DNA from: an uncultured Oscillospiraceae bacterium
Lineage (GTDB): Bacteria; Bacillota; Clostridia; Oscillospirales; Oscillospiraceae
Length of the DNA stretch: 64,000 nucleotides
Assembly: GCA_904419145.1 (NCBI GenBank)
Contig: CAJFQQ010000002.1
Location: 1-64,000, forward strand
Reading direction: 5' to 3'
Shown here: piece after piece, positions 16,859-25,628 of the stretch
How positions within the stretch are numbered: position 1 is the first letter of the stretch
Layout of the letters: every line of letters starts with the position of its first letter
Position numbers and translations under genes: made by a program
The notes under the pieces: model-generated
What the model was told of the DNA's origin: nothing
Databases searched by the model: none
Seen by the model: only the letters and a program-made list of their open reading frames with translations

Positions 16859-16880
16859 CATTTAGATAATTCTCTAAATG
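16859..16880. promoter_or_regulatory. Palindromic operator in the ABC exporter leader
   Basis: CATTTAGA-N6-TCTAAATG, perfect 8-bp arms, starts about 8 bases downstream of the -10 box, where a bound repressor would block initiation. No regulator gene adjoins it. Confidence 0.6.
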
Positions 16881-16888
16881 TTTGCCTC

Positions 16889-16917
16889 AGTGTAGCACAC
16901 GGATACCGTTCCGTCAA
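16889..16917 (-). promoter_or_regulatory. ABC exporter promoter
   Basis: TTGACG and TACACT separated by 17 bases on the minus strand. Confidence 0.7.
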
Positions 16918-16971
16918 GAGGCAATTCTCTGCTGACTCTGCGGCTTTATGGGATGGGCCGCCCCAAGCCCT

Positions 16972-17024
16972 GAAAAATATGTACCGCCCACACCGGATCT
17001 CCGAGCGGTACGGGCGGTACATAT
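16972..17024 (-). terminator. Terminator after the aldo/keto reductase gene
   Basis: 13-bp perfect stem ATATGTACCGCCC/GGGCGGTACATAT with a 22-base loop, followed on the minus strand by TTTTTCA. Confidence 0.85.
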
Positions 17025-17028
17025 CATT

Positions 17029-18054
17029 TCATTTTGCTTGGTAGTGGGCCATAAAGTCCTTGTAGAACGCCAGATTTTCTTCCAGCAGCTTGGGGGTATC
17101 CAAGCTGTAGGGGCAGTGGCCGGCACACTTGTTGCAGTGCAGGCACTCAGCCACCTTAGCCATTTTGGCTTGGGCCTCGGGCGTAACATTCCACTCGACC
17201 GGCGCCCGGCCCAGAAGCAGCTTCATGCGGGCGCAAGTGGGAATGTCGATCCCAGCCGGGCAGGGCATACAGTAGCCGCAGCCGCGGCAGAAATTTCCTG
17301 CCAGTTCTTCTCGATCCCGCGCAATTACCGCCTGGATCTCCTCCGTCAGTGCCGGCGGATTCTCATTGTAAGACAGGAATTCCTCCAATTCGCTCATACG
17401 CTGTACGCCCCAGATGGGCAGCACATGGGGGTATTGGGCCATCCACGCATAGGCTGCGGCGGAATTGGAAATCAGTCCGCCGGACAGAGCCTTCATAGCG
17501 ATGAATCCCATGCCTGCCTGGGCCGCTGATTGGGCCAGTGCGACATCCTTTTCGCTGGCGAGATAGGAGAAGGGGAACTGCAGCGTGGCATAGAGCCCGC
17601 TGTCCACCGCCTCCTGGGCCACCGGCAGGCGGTGGTTGGTGATGCCGATGAAGCGAACCTTTCCGGCCTGCTGGGCGGCCAGTGCCGCATCGTAAAGGCC
17701 GTCCTCCCCGCCGGGACGGGGACAAAATGCGGGGTTATGGAATTGAATAATATCTATATAGTCTGTCCGCAAATTCCGGAGGCTGGTTTCCAAATGCTCG
17801 TTGAACTCTGCCGCATTTTTGGCCATGGTTTTGGTGGAAATAAAGATCTCACTGCGCACATCGGACAGGGCCGCCCCGATCTTTTCTTCACTGTCTGTAT
17901 AGCCCCGGGCTGTATCAAAAAAGCGGATCCCTCCGTCAAAAGCGCGGCGCAAAAGTGCCTTCGCCTCTTCCATCGAGATGCGCTGGATCGGCAGTGCGCC
18001 GAAGCCGTTTTTCCCCACAGTGATGCCGGTCCTGCCAAGGGTGACTGTCTGCAT
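17029..18054 (-). CDS. Aldo/keto reductase with C-terminal 4Fe-4S domain
   Basis: 341 residues. Residues 1-270 form the aldo/keto reductase barrel, with the catalytic aspartate in RFFDTARGYTDSE, the lysine in ISTKTM and the histidine region IIQFHNP. The C-terminus holds two cysteine sets, FCRGCGYCMPCPAGIDIPTC and CLHCNKCAGHCPYSLDTP, that fit two 4Fe-4S clusters, as in the anaerobe-type reductases of this family. Start MQTVTLGRTG at 18054 with GGGAGG 7 bases upstream. Physiological substrate unknown. It is divergent from an Xre regulator, which may control it. Confidence 0.9.
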   Translation of the reverse strand: MQTVTLGRTGITVGKNGFGALPIQRISMEEAKALLRRAFDGGIRFFDTARGYTDSEEKIGAALSDVRSEIFISTKTMAKNAAEFNEHLETSLRNLRTDYIDIIQFHNPAFCPRPGGEDGLYDAALAAQQAGKVRFIGITNHRLPVAQEAVDSGLYATLQFPFSYLASEKDVALAQSAAQAGMGFIAMKALSGGLISNSAAAYAWMAQYPHVLPIWGVQRMSELEEFLSYNENPPALTEEIQAVIARDREELAGNFCRGCGYCMPCPAGIDIPTCARMKLLLGRAPVEWNVTPEAQAKMAKVAECLHCNKCAGHCPYSLDTPKLLEENLAFYKDFMAHYQAK

Positions 18055-18090
18055 GCTGGTTCCTCCCTTTCTCATAGCTTCATATTCTGT

Positions 18091-18119
18091 ATCATAACAG
18101 AATTTTCTTTTTCTGAAAA
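18091..18119 (-). promoter_or_regulatory. Putative aldo/keto reductase promoter
   Basis: TTTTCA and TATGAT with a 17-base spacer on the minus strand. Confidence 0.5.
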
Positions 18120-18147
18120 GCCCTTTTTCTCCGCAACAGATGGTTGC

Positions 18148-18176
18148 TTTACAGCCAAACGTCCCTGTGCTACACT
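18148..18176 (+). promoter_or_regulatory. Promoter of the Xre/zinc-ribbon regulator
   Basis: TTTACA and TACACT with a 17-base spacer. The ribosome site begins about 8 bases after the -10 box, so the leader is very short. Confidence 0.7.
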
Positions 18177-18197
18177 GGAACACAAGGAGGCGATGGG

Positions 18198-18641
18198 ATG
18201 GAATTCAAGGATCATTTTTTGAAGCTCCGGGAGCGGCGGGGCCTCTCTCAGCAGGAGGTGGCGGAGCAGCTGAATGTGACCCGGCAGGCGGTGAGCCGCT
18301 GGGAGCGGGGGGAGACCACCCCCAATGTGGACACGCTGAAGCAGATCTCCCGGCTCATGGATGTATCCCTCAACACCCTGCTGGGCTGCCCCCGGGAGCT
18401 GTACTGCCAGAGCTGCGGCATGCCCCTGGAGGACGAATTTCTGGGCCGGGACAGCGACGGCGCGCTCAACGAGAAGTTCTGCAAATGGTGCTATGATGAA
18501 GGGCACTTCCTCAGCGACTGCACCATGGAGGAGATGCAGGAGCAGTGTGTATCCATCTTGGTGCAGCAGGGCGTGGAGGAGAGCGCCGCCCGGCAGCATA
18601 TGGTGTCGATCCTGCCCCAGCTGGAGCGGTGGAAACAGTAG
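18198..18641 (+). CDS. Xre-family regulator with C-terminal zinc ribbon
   Basis: 147 residues. Residues 5-60 are an Xre helix-turn-helix (LSQQEVAEQLNVTRQAVSRW followed by ERGETTPNVDTL). From about 72 the chain carries YCQSCGMPL and FCKWCYDEGHF, the pattern of the Zn_ribbon_2 type often fused to such regulators. AAGGAGG lies 7 bases before the ATG. Divergent from the 4Fe-4S aldo/keto reductase; a joint terminator separates it from ilvE. Confidence 0.9.
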   Translation: MEFKDHFLKLRERRGLSQQEVAEQLNVTRQAVSRWERGETTPNVDTLKQISRLMDVSLNTLLGCPRELYCQSCGMPLEDEFLGRDSDGALNEKFCKWCYDEGHFLSDCTMEEMQEQCVSILVQQGVEESAARQHMVSILPQLERWKQ

Positions 18642-18675
18642 AAAAGGACCGCCTGCAATGTCAGGCGGTCCTTTT
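18642..18675. terminator. Bidirectional terminator between the Xre regulator and ilvE
   Basis: 14-bp perfect stem AAAAGGACCGCCTG/CAGGCGGTCCTTTT with a 6-base loop, giving T runs in both directions between convergent genes. Confidence 0.92.
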
Positions 18676-18683
18676 GCGCAGGA

Positions 18684-19757
18684 TCAGGGCTTCTCGGGCA
18701 CGGGATAGACCCAGCCATAGGGATCGGCAATGCTGCCCCACTGGATGCCGGTGAGGGTATCGTAGAGCCACTGGGCGGTAGGCCCATTCTCCTCGCCGAT
18801 GGCGTAGGCCTTGTCCTGGTAGCAGAACTTGCCGATGGGGGAAATGACGGCGGCGGTGCCGCAGCCCCAGGCCTCCTCCAGCTTGCCGCTCTCCAGTGTC
18901 TTGATGAGCTCGTCCACGGCGAACAGGCGCTCCTCCACCTCATAGCCCTTGTCCTTTAGCAGCTGGATGCAGGAGCGGCGGGTGATGCCCGGCAGCACGG
19001 AGCCGGTGAGGGCGGGGGTGACGATCTTGCCGTCGATCTTGAACATGACGTTCATGCCGCCCACCTCTTCAATATACCGCTGGTGGACGCCGTCCAGCCA
19101 CAGCACCTGATCGTAGCCCTTCTGCTCTGCCTTGGCGGCGGCGCGGTTGGCGGCGGCGTAGTTTCCGCCGCACTTGGCGTAGCCGGTGCCGCCGCGGACA
19201 GCACGGACATCGTGGTCCTCGATGAGGATGCTCACCGGGCGCAGACCGCCGGCGAGATAGGCCCCTACCGGGGAGAGAATAATCATCATCTTGGCGTGGC
19301 CGATGTTGTGGAGGCCCAGATCAATATCTGTGCAGAACTCCACCGGGCGGATGTACAGGGAGGTGCCCGGCGCATTGGGGACCCAATCCTGGTCCAGGGC
19401 CACCAGCTTGGTCAGGGCCTCCAACATGAAGTCCGCGTCAAAGTCCGGCAGCTGGATACGCTCGGCGCTGTTGCGCATGCGCTCCATGTTGTCCCGGGGG
19501 CGGAACATCTGCACCTTGCCCTGGGCGGTGCGGTAGGCCTTCAGCCCCTCGAACACCTCCGCCCCGTAGTGGAACACGGCGGCGCCGGGGTGGATGGACA
19601 GGTTCTCCATGGGATGGATGCGGGCGTCGTGCCACCCCTGCTCGGGGCTGTAGTCCATCTCAAACATGTGGTCGGTAAAGATAGTGCCAAAGCCGGCCTT
19701 CCGGGGATCGGCGGGCTTTTCCGCCGGGTGAGTGGTGCGGGTGATGGTGAGTTCCAT
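18684..19757 (-). CDS. ilvE: Branched-chain amino acid aminotransferase
   Basis: PLP enzyme that interconverts Leu, Ile and Val with their 2-oxo acids. 357 residues, the length of the fold-type IV BCAT2 group. Motifs: FEGLKAYR, the ARG-type site FRPRDNMERM, PLP lysine K195 in GGTGYAKCGGNYAAAN, EEVGGMNVMF, and GSVLPGITRRS. AGAGGAGG precedes the ATG. It is monocistronic with a consensus promoter. No leader peptide or T-box is seen in the short upstream region. Confidence 0.97.
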   Translation of the reverse strand: MELTITRTTHPAEKPADPRKAGFGTIFTDHMFEMDYSPEQGWHDARIHPMENLSIHPGAAVFHYGAEVFEGLKAYRTAQGKVQMFRPRDNMERMRNSAERIQLPDFDADFMLEALTKLVALDQDWVPNAPGTSLYIRPVEFCTDIDLGLHNIGHAKMMIILSPVGAYLAGGLRPVSILIEDHDVRAVRGGTGYAKCGGNYAAANRAAAKAEQKGYDQVLWLDGVHQRYIEEVGGMNVMFKIDGKIVTPALTGSVLPGITRRSCIQLLKDKGYEVEERLFAVDELIKTLESGKLEEAWGCGTAAVISPIGKFCYQDKAYAIGEENGPTAQWLYDTLTGIQWGSIADPYGWVYPVPEKP

Positions 19758-19796
19758 GGTGAAAGCCTCCTCTAGTTTTTATGCAAACTCAAAATA

Positions 19797-19826
19797 ATTG
19801 TAACCCCATCAGGCGGCAGTTGTCAA
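19797..19826 (-). promoter_or_regulatory. ilvE promoter
   Basis: TTGACA and TACAAT with an 18-base spacer on the minus strand. Confidence 0.75.
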
Positions 19827-19846
19827 GAAAAGAGCAACATCAAACA

Positions 19847-19872
19847 CCCCGGAGGGAATTTTCCCTCCGGGG
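19847..19872 (-). terminator. Terminator after the dehydratase-activase pair
   Basis: 12-bp perfect stem CCCCGGAGGGAA/TTCCCTCCGGGG with a two-base loop. The downstream T run is weak (GTTTGATGTT). Confidence 0.65.
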
Positions 19873-19888
19873 CGCTCTTACGTTTACT

Positions 19889-21151
19889 TTACGATTGGCT
19901 GCGCCGAGCGTTGGCCAGCATCAGCTTCAACCGGTTCTCCTGGTTGACCTTGGTGGCGCCGGCGTCGTAGTCGATGGCAACAATATTGATGTTGGAATCC
20001 CTGGCCTTGATGGGCTTCATCATCCCCTTGCCGCAGATGTGGTTGGGCAGGCACCCAAAGGGCTGGGTGCAGACGATGTTGTTCACGCCCTTGTCCGCCA
20101 GCTCCAGCATCTCTGCCGTGAGGAGCCACCCCTCCCCCATCTTGACGCCCATGCTGATGGTCCCCTGGACCAGGGAGATGGTGTGGGTAAAGATGGTGGG
20201 CGGCGTGAAGCGGCCGTCGGCCTTCATGATGTCGATGATATCCTGCTCCTTTTTCAGCAGGTAGTTGAAGGCGATCTGGTAGATGAAGTGCCACTTCTTT
20301 CCCATGCCGTAGAGCTTATAGTCCAGCACGAAGTTATAAGCGCAGTAGAGGCAGAAGTCCAGCAGGCCCGGGATCACCACCTCGGCCCCCTCGTCCACCA
20401 GGAACTGCTCCAGGTTGTTGTTGCCCAGGGGGGAGTACTTCACGAAGATCTCCCCCACGATGCCCACCATCACCTTCTCCGACTTCTCCATGGGCAGTGC
20501 CGCGAAGTCGTCCAGGATGCGGTGGTAGTTGGCCTTCACCGTCTTGTAGTTGTGCTTGCTGGAGGCGGTCATCTCTTCCGCCAGCCGGTCGGTCCAGCGG
20601 TCGGCCAGGGCCTGGGCGCTGCCCTTCTCCACCTCATAGGGCTTGGTCTGGTTCACCAGGTTCATCAGCAGGTCCCCGTACAGCACGCCGTAGAGCATCT
20701 TGCGCACCAGAGGCAGCGTCAGCTGGAACCCCGGGTGGTTCTCCAGCCCCGTCATGCTCAGGGAGATCACCGGCACCTGGCCCATCCCCGCCTTTTTCAG
20801 GGCCTTTCGCAGCAGGTGGATGTAGTTGCTGGCCCGGCAGCCGCCGCCGGTCTGGAACAGCACCAGCGCCACCTTGTCCGGGTCGTAGCCCCCGTTCTGC
20901 AGGGCGTCCAGAAACTGGCCGATCACCAGGATGGCGGGGTAGCAGGTGTCGTTGTGGACATATTTCAGCCCGGTCTCCGCGATGTGGGGCCCCTGGGTCT
21001 CCAGGAGCTTCACCTTGTAGCCCTCCCGCTCCATAACCTTGCCGATGATCTTGAAGTGCATGGGCAGCATGTTGGGCACCAGGATAGTGTGGGTAGATTT
21101 CATCTCCTCGGTAAAGGGGACGTAGTCCCATGTTCTCTGGGATTTGCTCAT
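19889..21151 (-). CDS. 2-hydroxyacyl-CoA dehydratase-related protein (COG3581 type)
   Basis: 420 residues related to the C-terminal part of large acyl-CoA dehydratase activase proteins. Conserved cysteines sit in HNDTCYPAILVIGQF, FQTGGGCRASNY, DFCLYCAYNF and CTQPFGCLPNHICGKG and could bind an Fe-S cluster. The start overlaps the end of the 993-residue partner by four bases (ATGA), so the two are translationally coupled. In many clostridia these are one ~1400-residue protein; here they are two chains. The reaction is not established for this subfamily. Confidence 0.82.
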   Translation of the reverse strand: MSKSQRTWDYVPFTEEMKSTHTILVPNMLPMHFKIIGKVMEREGYKVKLLETQGPHIAETGLKYVHNDTCYPAILVIGQFLDALQNGGYDPDKVALVLFQTGGGCRASNYIHLLRKALKKAGMGQVPVISLSMTGLENHPGFQLTLPLVRKMLYGVLYGDLLMNLVNQTKPYEVEKGSAQALADRWTDRLAEEMTASSKHNYKTVKANYHRILDDFAALPMEKSEKVMVGIVGEIFVKYSPLGNNNLEQFLVDEGAEVVIPGLLDFCLYCAYNFVLDYKLYGMGKKWHFIYQIAFNYLLKKEQDIIDIMKADGRFTPPTIFTHTISLVQGTISMGVKMGEGWLLTAEMLELADKGVNNIVCTQPFGCLPNHICGKGMMKPIKARDSNINIVAIDYDAGATKVNQENRLKLMLANARRSQS

Positions 21152-24129
21152 GCCAGCACCGCCTCCCTCTCCCGCCGGGCCTGCTTCTGGCGGCGCTCCT
21201 TCTCCTCCAGGGCGCCGATCAGGCTCCGGAGGCGGATCTTCACCGCCCCCAGGTTGGTGATCTCGTCAATCTTGATCTGGGTGTAGAGCTTGTCATAGCT
21301 CTCCAAAACAGAGCGCACCTCGTCCGTAGTGATGGCGTCCACGCCGCAGCCGAAGGAGACCAGCTGCACCAGCTCCGTGTCCGCGTGCTCCCCGGCGTAC
21401 CGGGCCGCCCGGTAGAGCCGGGCGTGGTAGGTCCACTGGTTGAGAACGTGGACATCCACCGGATCAGCCAGGTGGCAGATGCTGTCCTCGCTGACCACCA
21501 CGAACCCCAGGGCGCTGGCCAGTTTGTCGATACCGTGGCCGATCTCCGGGTCGATGTGGTAGGGCCGGCCAGCCAGGATCATGATGCGCTTGCCGTGGGT
21601 CCGGGCGTAGGCCAGGGCGGTCTCACCCTGCCGCCGGACGGCCTCCATGTGGGCCTCATAGGCGGCAAAGCCCGCGTCCACCGCATGGCGGACCTCCTTT
21701 TTGGTGATGCCCGGGAACCGGGCGGAGAGGCTTGCGGTGAGCTCCTTCACCAGCTCTTTGCGGTTGTTGATGTTCAGGAAGGGGTAGAGGAACGTCGTCT
21801 GTTTCAGGTCGTCCATGTTGCCGTGGAGCAGCTCGGAGTAGTAGGCCACCACCGGGCAGTTGTAGTGGTTGTCGCTCTCGTGTTCATCTACGTTGTACGT
21901 GAGGCAGGGGTAGAAGATGGCGTCCACCTTCCGCTCCAGCAGCTCCTCCATGTGGCCGTGCATGATCTTGGCTGGATAGCAGGCGGTATCCGAGGGGATG
22001 GAGAACTGCCCCTTCTCATAGGTGCGCCGGGTGGACAGGCCGCTCACCTCCACCCGGAAGCCCATGTCCTGGAAGAGGGCGTGCCACAGGGGCAGCAGCT
22101 CATACATCCCCAGGGCCAGAGGCAGCCCGATGGTGCCCCGGGTGCCCTCACCCGGGGCCAGGGACGCTAGGGCGTCCCGCTTCCAGGCGTAGAGGTTGGG
22201 CAGCTCCGACGTCACCGGCAGGCCCAGGCCCTTCTGGCACTGGTTGCCGGAGATGAACCGCTTGCCGTCGGAGAAGATATTGATGGTCAGGCGGCAGCTG
22301 TTGGCACAGCCGTGGCAGGTGGCCGCCTTGGCGGTGTGGGTGAAGGCAGCCAGCCCCTCTCTGGAGATCAGGGTACTCTCCTCCACATCCATGGCGTACA
22401 GCGCCGCGCCGTAGGCCCCCATGAGGCCGGCGATGGCGGGGCGGATGACGTTGCGCCCCAGCTCCAGCTCAAAGGCACGGAGCACCGCGTCGTTGTAGAA
22501 GGTGCCGCCCTGGACCACGATGTGCTCCCCCAGCTCGTCGGCGCTGCCGGCCCGGATGACCTTGTAGATGGCGTTCTTCACCACGCTGATGGAGAGTCCC
22601 GCGGAGATATCCTCCACCGTGGCTCCGTCCTTCTGGGACTGCTTCACCGAGGAGTTCATAAACACGGTGCACCGGCTCCCCAGGTTCACCGGCCCCTTAC
22701 TGTGAAGGCCCTTCTCCGCAAAGTCCGCGATCTCATAGCCCATGGACTTGGCAAAGGTCTCGATAAAGGAGCCGCAGCCGGAGGAGCAGGCCTCGTTGAG
22801 CATGATGGAGTCGATGGCGCCGTTTTTGATCTTGAAGCACTTGATGTCCTGGCCGCCGATGTCCAGGATGAAGTCCACCTCCGGGCAGAAATACTTGGCG
22901 GCAGTGTAGTGGGCGATGGTCTCTACCACCCCCTTGTCCACGCCAAAGGCGTTCTGGATCAGCTCCTCCCCGTAGCCGGTGACGGCGCTGCCGACAATCT
23001 TCACCCGGCCGCCGCAGAGGTCATAGATCTTCTCCAGCTGTTCCTTCACCAGCTGCACCGGGTTCCCCTTGTTGGAGCTGTAATATGTATAGAGCAGCTC
23101 CTTGTCCTCGCCCAGCAGGCACAGCTTGGTGGTGGTGCTGCCGCAGTCGATGCCCAGCCACGCCCTGCCGCTGTACTCCCGGATGTCCAGCCGCTCCACA
23201 TCCGCCCCGGCGTGGCGCTTGCAGAAGGCCTCGTAGTCCGCCTGGCTCTCAAAGAGGGGCGGCAGGCGGTTGGCCACCGTCCGCTCCGCCAGGCTCTTCT
23301 CAATGGCGGCAGTGAGGTCCACCACGGTCACGCTCTTCCCTGCCTCCCGGGCATACAGCGCCGCGCCGTAGGCCACGGCGAAGCGGCCGTACTCCGGGAA
23401 CACCGCCTGCTCGTCGCTGAGCTTCAGTGTCTCCTGGAAGCGCTCCCGGAGGCCCTTGCAGTAGTAGAGAGGGCCGCCCAGAAACAGCACCTTGCCGCTG
23501 ATCTTCCGGCCCTGGGCCAGGCCTGCGATGGTCTGGTTCACCACCGCCTGGTAGATGCTGGCGGCCACGTCCTCCTTGTTGGCCCCCTGGTTCAGGAGGG
23601 GCTGGATGTCGCTCTTGGCAAACACGCCGCAGCGGCTGGCGATGGGGTAGATGCGGGTGTGGCGCAGGCTCAGCTTGTCCATCTCGTCCACGGTGACGTT
23701 CAGGAGGGTGGCCATCTGATCGATAAAGGCCCCGGTGCCACCGGCGCAGGAGCCGTTCATCCGCTCCTCCATGCCGCCGTCGAAGAAGATGATCTTGGCG
23801 TCCTCGCCCCCCAGCTCGATCACCGCGGAGGTGTCCGGCTCCAGGCGCTTCACCACCTCGCCGGTGGCGAACACCTCCTGGACAAAGGGGATCCCCACGC
23901 TCTCCGCAAGGCCCAGGCCGGCGCTGCCGGACAGGGCCACGGTAAAGGGGCGGTCCCCGATGAAGGGGGCCGCCTGCTGCAGCAGTTCCAATGTCTTTTG
24001 CCGCACCTGGGACATGTGGCGCTGGTACTCCTGGTAGAGGATCTCCTCCCCTTCCAGCAGCACCACTTTCACTGTGGTGCTGCCCACATCGATGCCCAGG
24101 GACAGCTGCTTGTTCTCATTCCTAGTCAT
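21148..24129 (-). CDS. Acyl-CoA dehydratase activase: two BadF/BcrA ATPase domains plus DUF2229
   Basis: 993 residues. Two ASKHA-fold ATPase modules follow each other. The first begins LSLGIDVGSTTVKVV with GGEDAK and NGSCAGGTGAFID; the second begins near residue 325 with WLGIDCGSTTTKLC and has GGQDIKCFK and NEACSSGCGSF. The GxCxxGTG/GCGS cysteines are the ligands expected for the 4Fe-4S cluster bridging an activase dimer. The last third is a DUF2229-like region with CHGCANSCRLTINIF. Such activases use ATP to push an electron into a dehydratase. No classical dehydratase subunits lie nearby, so the target is open. Coupled to the downstream partner by a 4-base overlap. Confidence 0.87.
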   Translation of the reverse strand: MTRNENKQLSLGIDVGSTTVKVVLLEGEEILYQEYQRHMSQVRQKTLELLQQAAPFIGDRPFTVALSGSAGLGLAESVGIPFVQEVFATGEVVKRLEPDTSAVIELGGEDAKIIFFDGGMEERMNGSCAGGTGAFIDQMATLLNVTVDEMDKLSLRHTRIYPIASRCGVFAKSDIQPLLNQGANKEDVAASIYQAVVNQTIAGLAQGRKISGKVLFLGGPLYYCKGLRERFQETLKLSDEQAVFPEYGRFAVAYGAALYAREAGKSVTVVDLTAAIEKSLAERTVANRLPPLFESQADYEAFCKRHAGADVERLDIREYSGRAWLGIDCGSTTTKLCLLGEDKELLYTYYSSNKGNPVQLVKEQLEKIYDLCGGRVKIVGSAVTGYGEELIQNAFGVDKGVVETIAHYTAAKYFCPEVDFILDIGGQDIKCFKIKNGAIDSIMLNEACSSGCGSFIETFAKSMGYEIADFAEKGLHSKGPVNLGSRCTVFMNSSVKQSQKDGATVEDISAGLSISVVKNAIYKVIRAGSADELGEHIVVQGGTFYNDAVLRAFELELGRNVIRPAIAGLMGAYGAALYAMDVEESTLISREGLAAFTHTAKAATCHGCANSCRLTINIFSDGKRFISGNQCQKGLGLPVTSELPNLYAWKRDALASLAPGEGTRGTIGLPLALGMYELLPLWHALFQDMGFRVEVSGLSTRRTYEKGQFSIPSDTACYPAKIMHGHMEELLERKVDAIFYPCLTYNVDEHESDNHYNCPVVAYYSELLHGNMDDLKQTTFLYPFLNINNRKELVKELTASLSARFPGITKKEVRHAVDAGFAAYEAHMEAVRRQGETALAYARTHGKRIMILAGRPYHIDPEIGHGIDKLASALGFVVVSEDSICHLADPVDVHVLNQWTYHARLYRAARYAGEHADTELVQLVSFGCGVDAITTDEVRSVLESYDKLYTQIKIDEITNLGAVKIRLRSLIGALEEKERRQKQARREREAVLA

Positions 24130-24351
24130 GCGTTATCATCTCTCCCGAGAATTTTCCATTTTATATCAATATAGTATCATACCATATCCGTCCGGAAAAT
24201 CACTTGTACAAATCGTAAACTTTTTGTTAAGAATTTCGTCGGATTCTGGAGAATTCGCCTACTTCCCTATAAAAACATAAAAATCCCCGCCTGTCTACCC
24301 CAAAGTTGCTGCCAGGGGAGGGAGAACCTCTCATTCCATCCTCTGTTCCCC

Positions 24352-24380
24352 TTGACAATCCCATTCCGTCTTATTATAAT
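24352..24380 (+). promoter_or_regulatory. Promoter of the TetR-flavodoxin operon
   Basis: TTGACA and TATAAT with a 17-base spacer, a consensus promoter. The rest of the 287-base gap (24130-24351) is AT-rich near the activase gene and shows no feature I can name. Confidence 0.82.
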
Positions 24381-24403
24381 CTATTTATATAAACTATTTA
24401 TAT
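24381..24403. promoter_or_regulatory. Probable TetR operator
   Basis: Direct repeat CTATTTATAT-N3-CTATTTATAT directly after the -10 box; the middle also reads as a near-palindrome ATATAAAC...TTTATAT. The position suits autorepression. Confidence 0.55.
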
Positions 24404-24416
24404 TTTGAGGTGCCCC

Positions 24417-25010
24417 ATGCCAAAGCAAAAAATCACCCGCGAGATGGTGCTGGAGGCCGCCTTTGCCATCGCCCGGGAGCAGGGGCCGGAGCAGGTGCTG
24501 GTAAAGGCCATTGCCCAGCGCCTGGGCTGCTCGGTCCAGCCCATCTACAGCTACTGCGACAATATGGAATCCCTGCGGAGCGATCTCAGTGAAATGGCCG
24601 GGGCGTTTCTGGGGCGGTATCTGGCGGAGCATGTGGACAGGGATCATCTCTTCCGCTCCACCGGGGACGCCTACCTCCGCTTTGCCAAGGAGGAGCCCCA
24701 CCTCTTCCGCCTCTACTTCTTCCGCCGCCGTCCCCCGGCGTCCTCCCTGGCGGAGCTGTGCGCCCAGGAGTCCAATCCCCGGATGGCAGCCTTCCTCCAA
24801 AGCTCTCTGGGGCTGAGTGAGGCCGATGCCAGGGCCCTCCACCTCCACATGACCATCTATACCATGGGACTCTCGTTCCTGCTCTCCGCCTCTGGAGGCG
24901 GCCTTTCTCTGGAGGAATTGCAGCAGCAGATGGAGACAGCCTATGCCGCCTTTGCCGGCCAGGCCGGGCTTCCCATGCTCAACGACAACCAGAAAGGAGA
25001 AACCCAATGA
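24417..25010 (+). CDS. TetR-family transcriptional regulator
   Basis: 197 residues. The N-terminal helix-turn-helix (ITREMVLEAAFAIAREQG through LGCSVQPIYSYCDNMESL) is TetR-like, with the atypical recognition helix PIYSYC in place of TLYRHF; the rest is a helical ligand domain. I start at the ATG at 24417, preceded by GAGGTG; a TTG four codons upstream overlaps that site. It shares an operon with a flavodoxin-like protein (ATGA overlap) and likely represses both. Confidence 0.88.
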   Translation: MPKQKITREMVLEAAFAIAREQGPEQVLVKAIAQRLGCSVQPIYSYCDNMESLRSDLSEMAGAFLGRYLAEHVDRDHLFRSTGDAYLRFAKEEPHLFRLYFFRRRPPASSLAELCAQESNPRMAAFLQSSLGLSEADARALHLHMTIYTMGLSFLLSASGGGLSLEELQQQMETAYAAFAGQAGLPMLNDNQKGETQ

Positions 25011-25519
25011 CCCCCATCATCCTCTACCACTCCCGCACCGGCTTTACCCAGCAGTATGCCACCTGGCTCTCCGAGGATCTCCGCTGCCCCGCCCTCCCCT
25101 ACCGGGAGCGCGGCAGCATCGACTGGTCCAAGTACGACACGGTCCTCTTCGGCAGCTGGTTCCACGCAGGCAGCGTCATGGGAAAGAAATGGCTGAAACA
25201 GCAGCTGCCCCAGTGGAAGGAGAAGCGCATCATTCTCTTCGTCACCGGCGCCGCCCCGGCGGGAGAGGCCCAGGCGGCGGCTATGGAACAGAATTTCAGC
25301 CCCCAGGAGTGGGCGCAGCTGCACGCCTTCTACCTCCCCGGCGGCCTGCGGTATGAGCGGATGGGCACGGTGGACCGGGCCATGATGGCGGTTTACCGGA
25401 AGATGCTCCGGGTCAAGGAGGGCAGGGACAGCGTGGCCTATCAGACCATCTGCCACTCCTTCGACATGGCGGACCGGGCGGCCATCCAACCGATCGTGGA
25501 CTGCTGCCAGGCACTGTGA
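25007..25519 (+). CDS. Flavodoxin-like protein
   Basis: 170 residues starting MTPIILYHSRTGFTQQYA, the FMN phosphate-binding loop of flavodoxins. DTVLFGSWFHAGSVMGKKW and FVTGAAPAG match the second and third FMN loops. It resembles the flavodoxin domain proteins (HemG-like length) that act as small quinone or protoporphyrinogen oxidoreductases, though the substrate is unknown. Translationally coupled to the TetR gene upstream and followed by a strong terminator. Confidence 0.83.
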   Translation: MTPIILYHSRTGFTQQYATWLSEDLRCPALPYRERGSIDWSKYDTVLFGSWFHAGSVMGKKWLKQQLPQWKEKRIILFVTGAAPAGEAQAAAMEQNFSPQEWAQLHAFYLPGGLRYERMGTVDRAMMAVYRKMLRVKEGRDSVAYQTICHSFDMADRAAIQPIVDCCQAL

Positions 25520-25524
25520 CCGTA

Positions 25525-25563
25525 AAAAGACCCCGGAGCCGAAAAACGGCTCCGGGGTCTTTT
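25525..25563. terminator. Bidirectional terminator
   Basis: 17-bp perfect stem AAAAGACCCCGGAGCCG/CGGCTCCGGGGTCTTTT with an AAAAA loop. It serves the flavodoxin operon and possibly the Bce-like operon arriving from the other side. Confidence 0.93.
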
Positions 25564-25628
25564 CTGATTTGCTCTATAGAGATACTATGGGGCGGCGGAA
25601 ACGCCGCGCCCCGGTTACAACCGGCGGT

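Noticed and set aside
22312-24174. 620-residue open frame on the plus strand
   Set aside because: Antisense to the acyl-CoA dehydratase activase gene.
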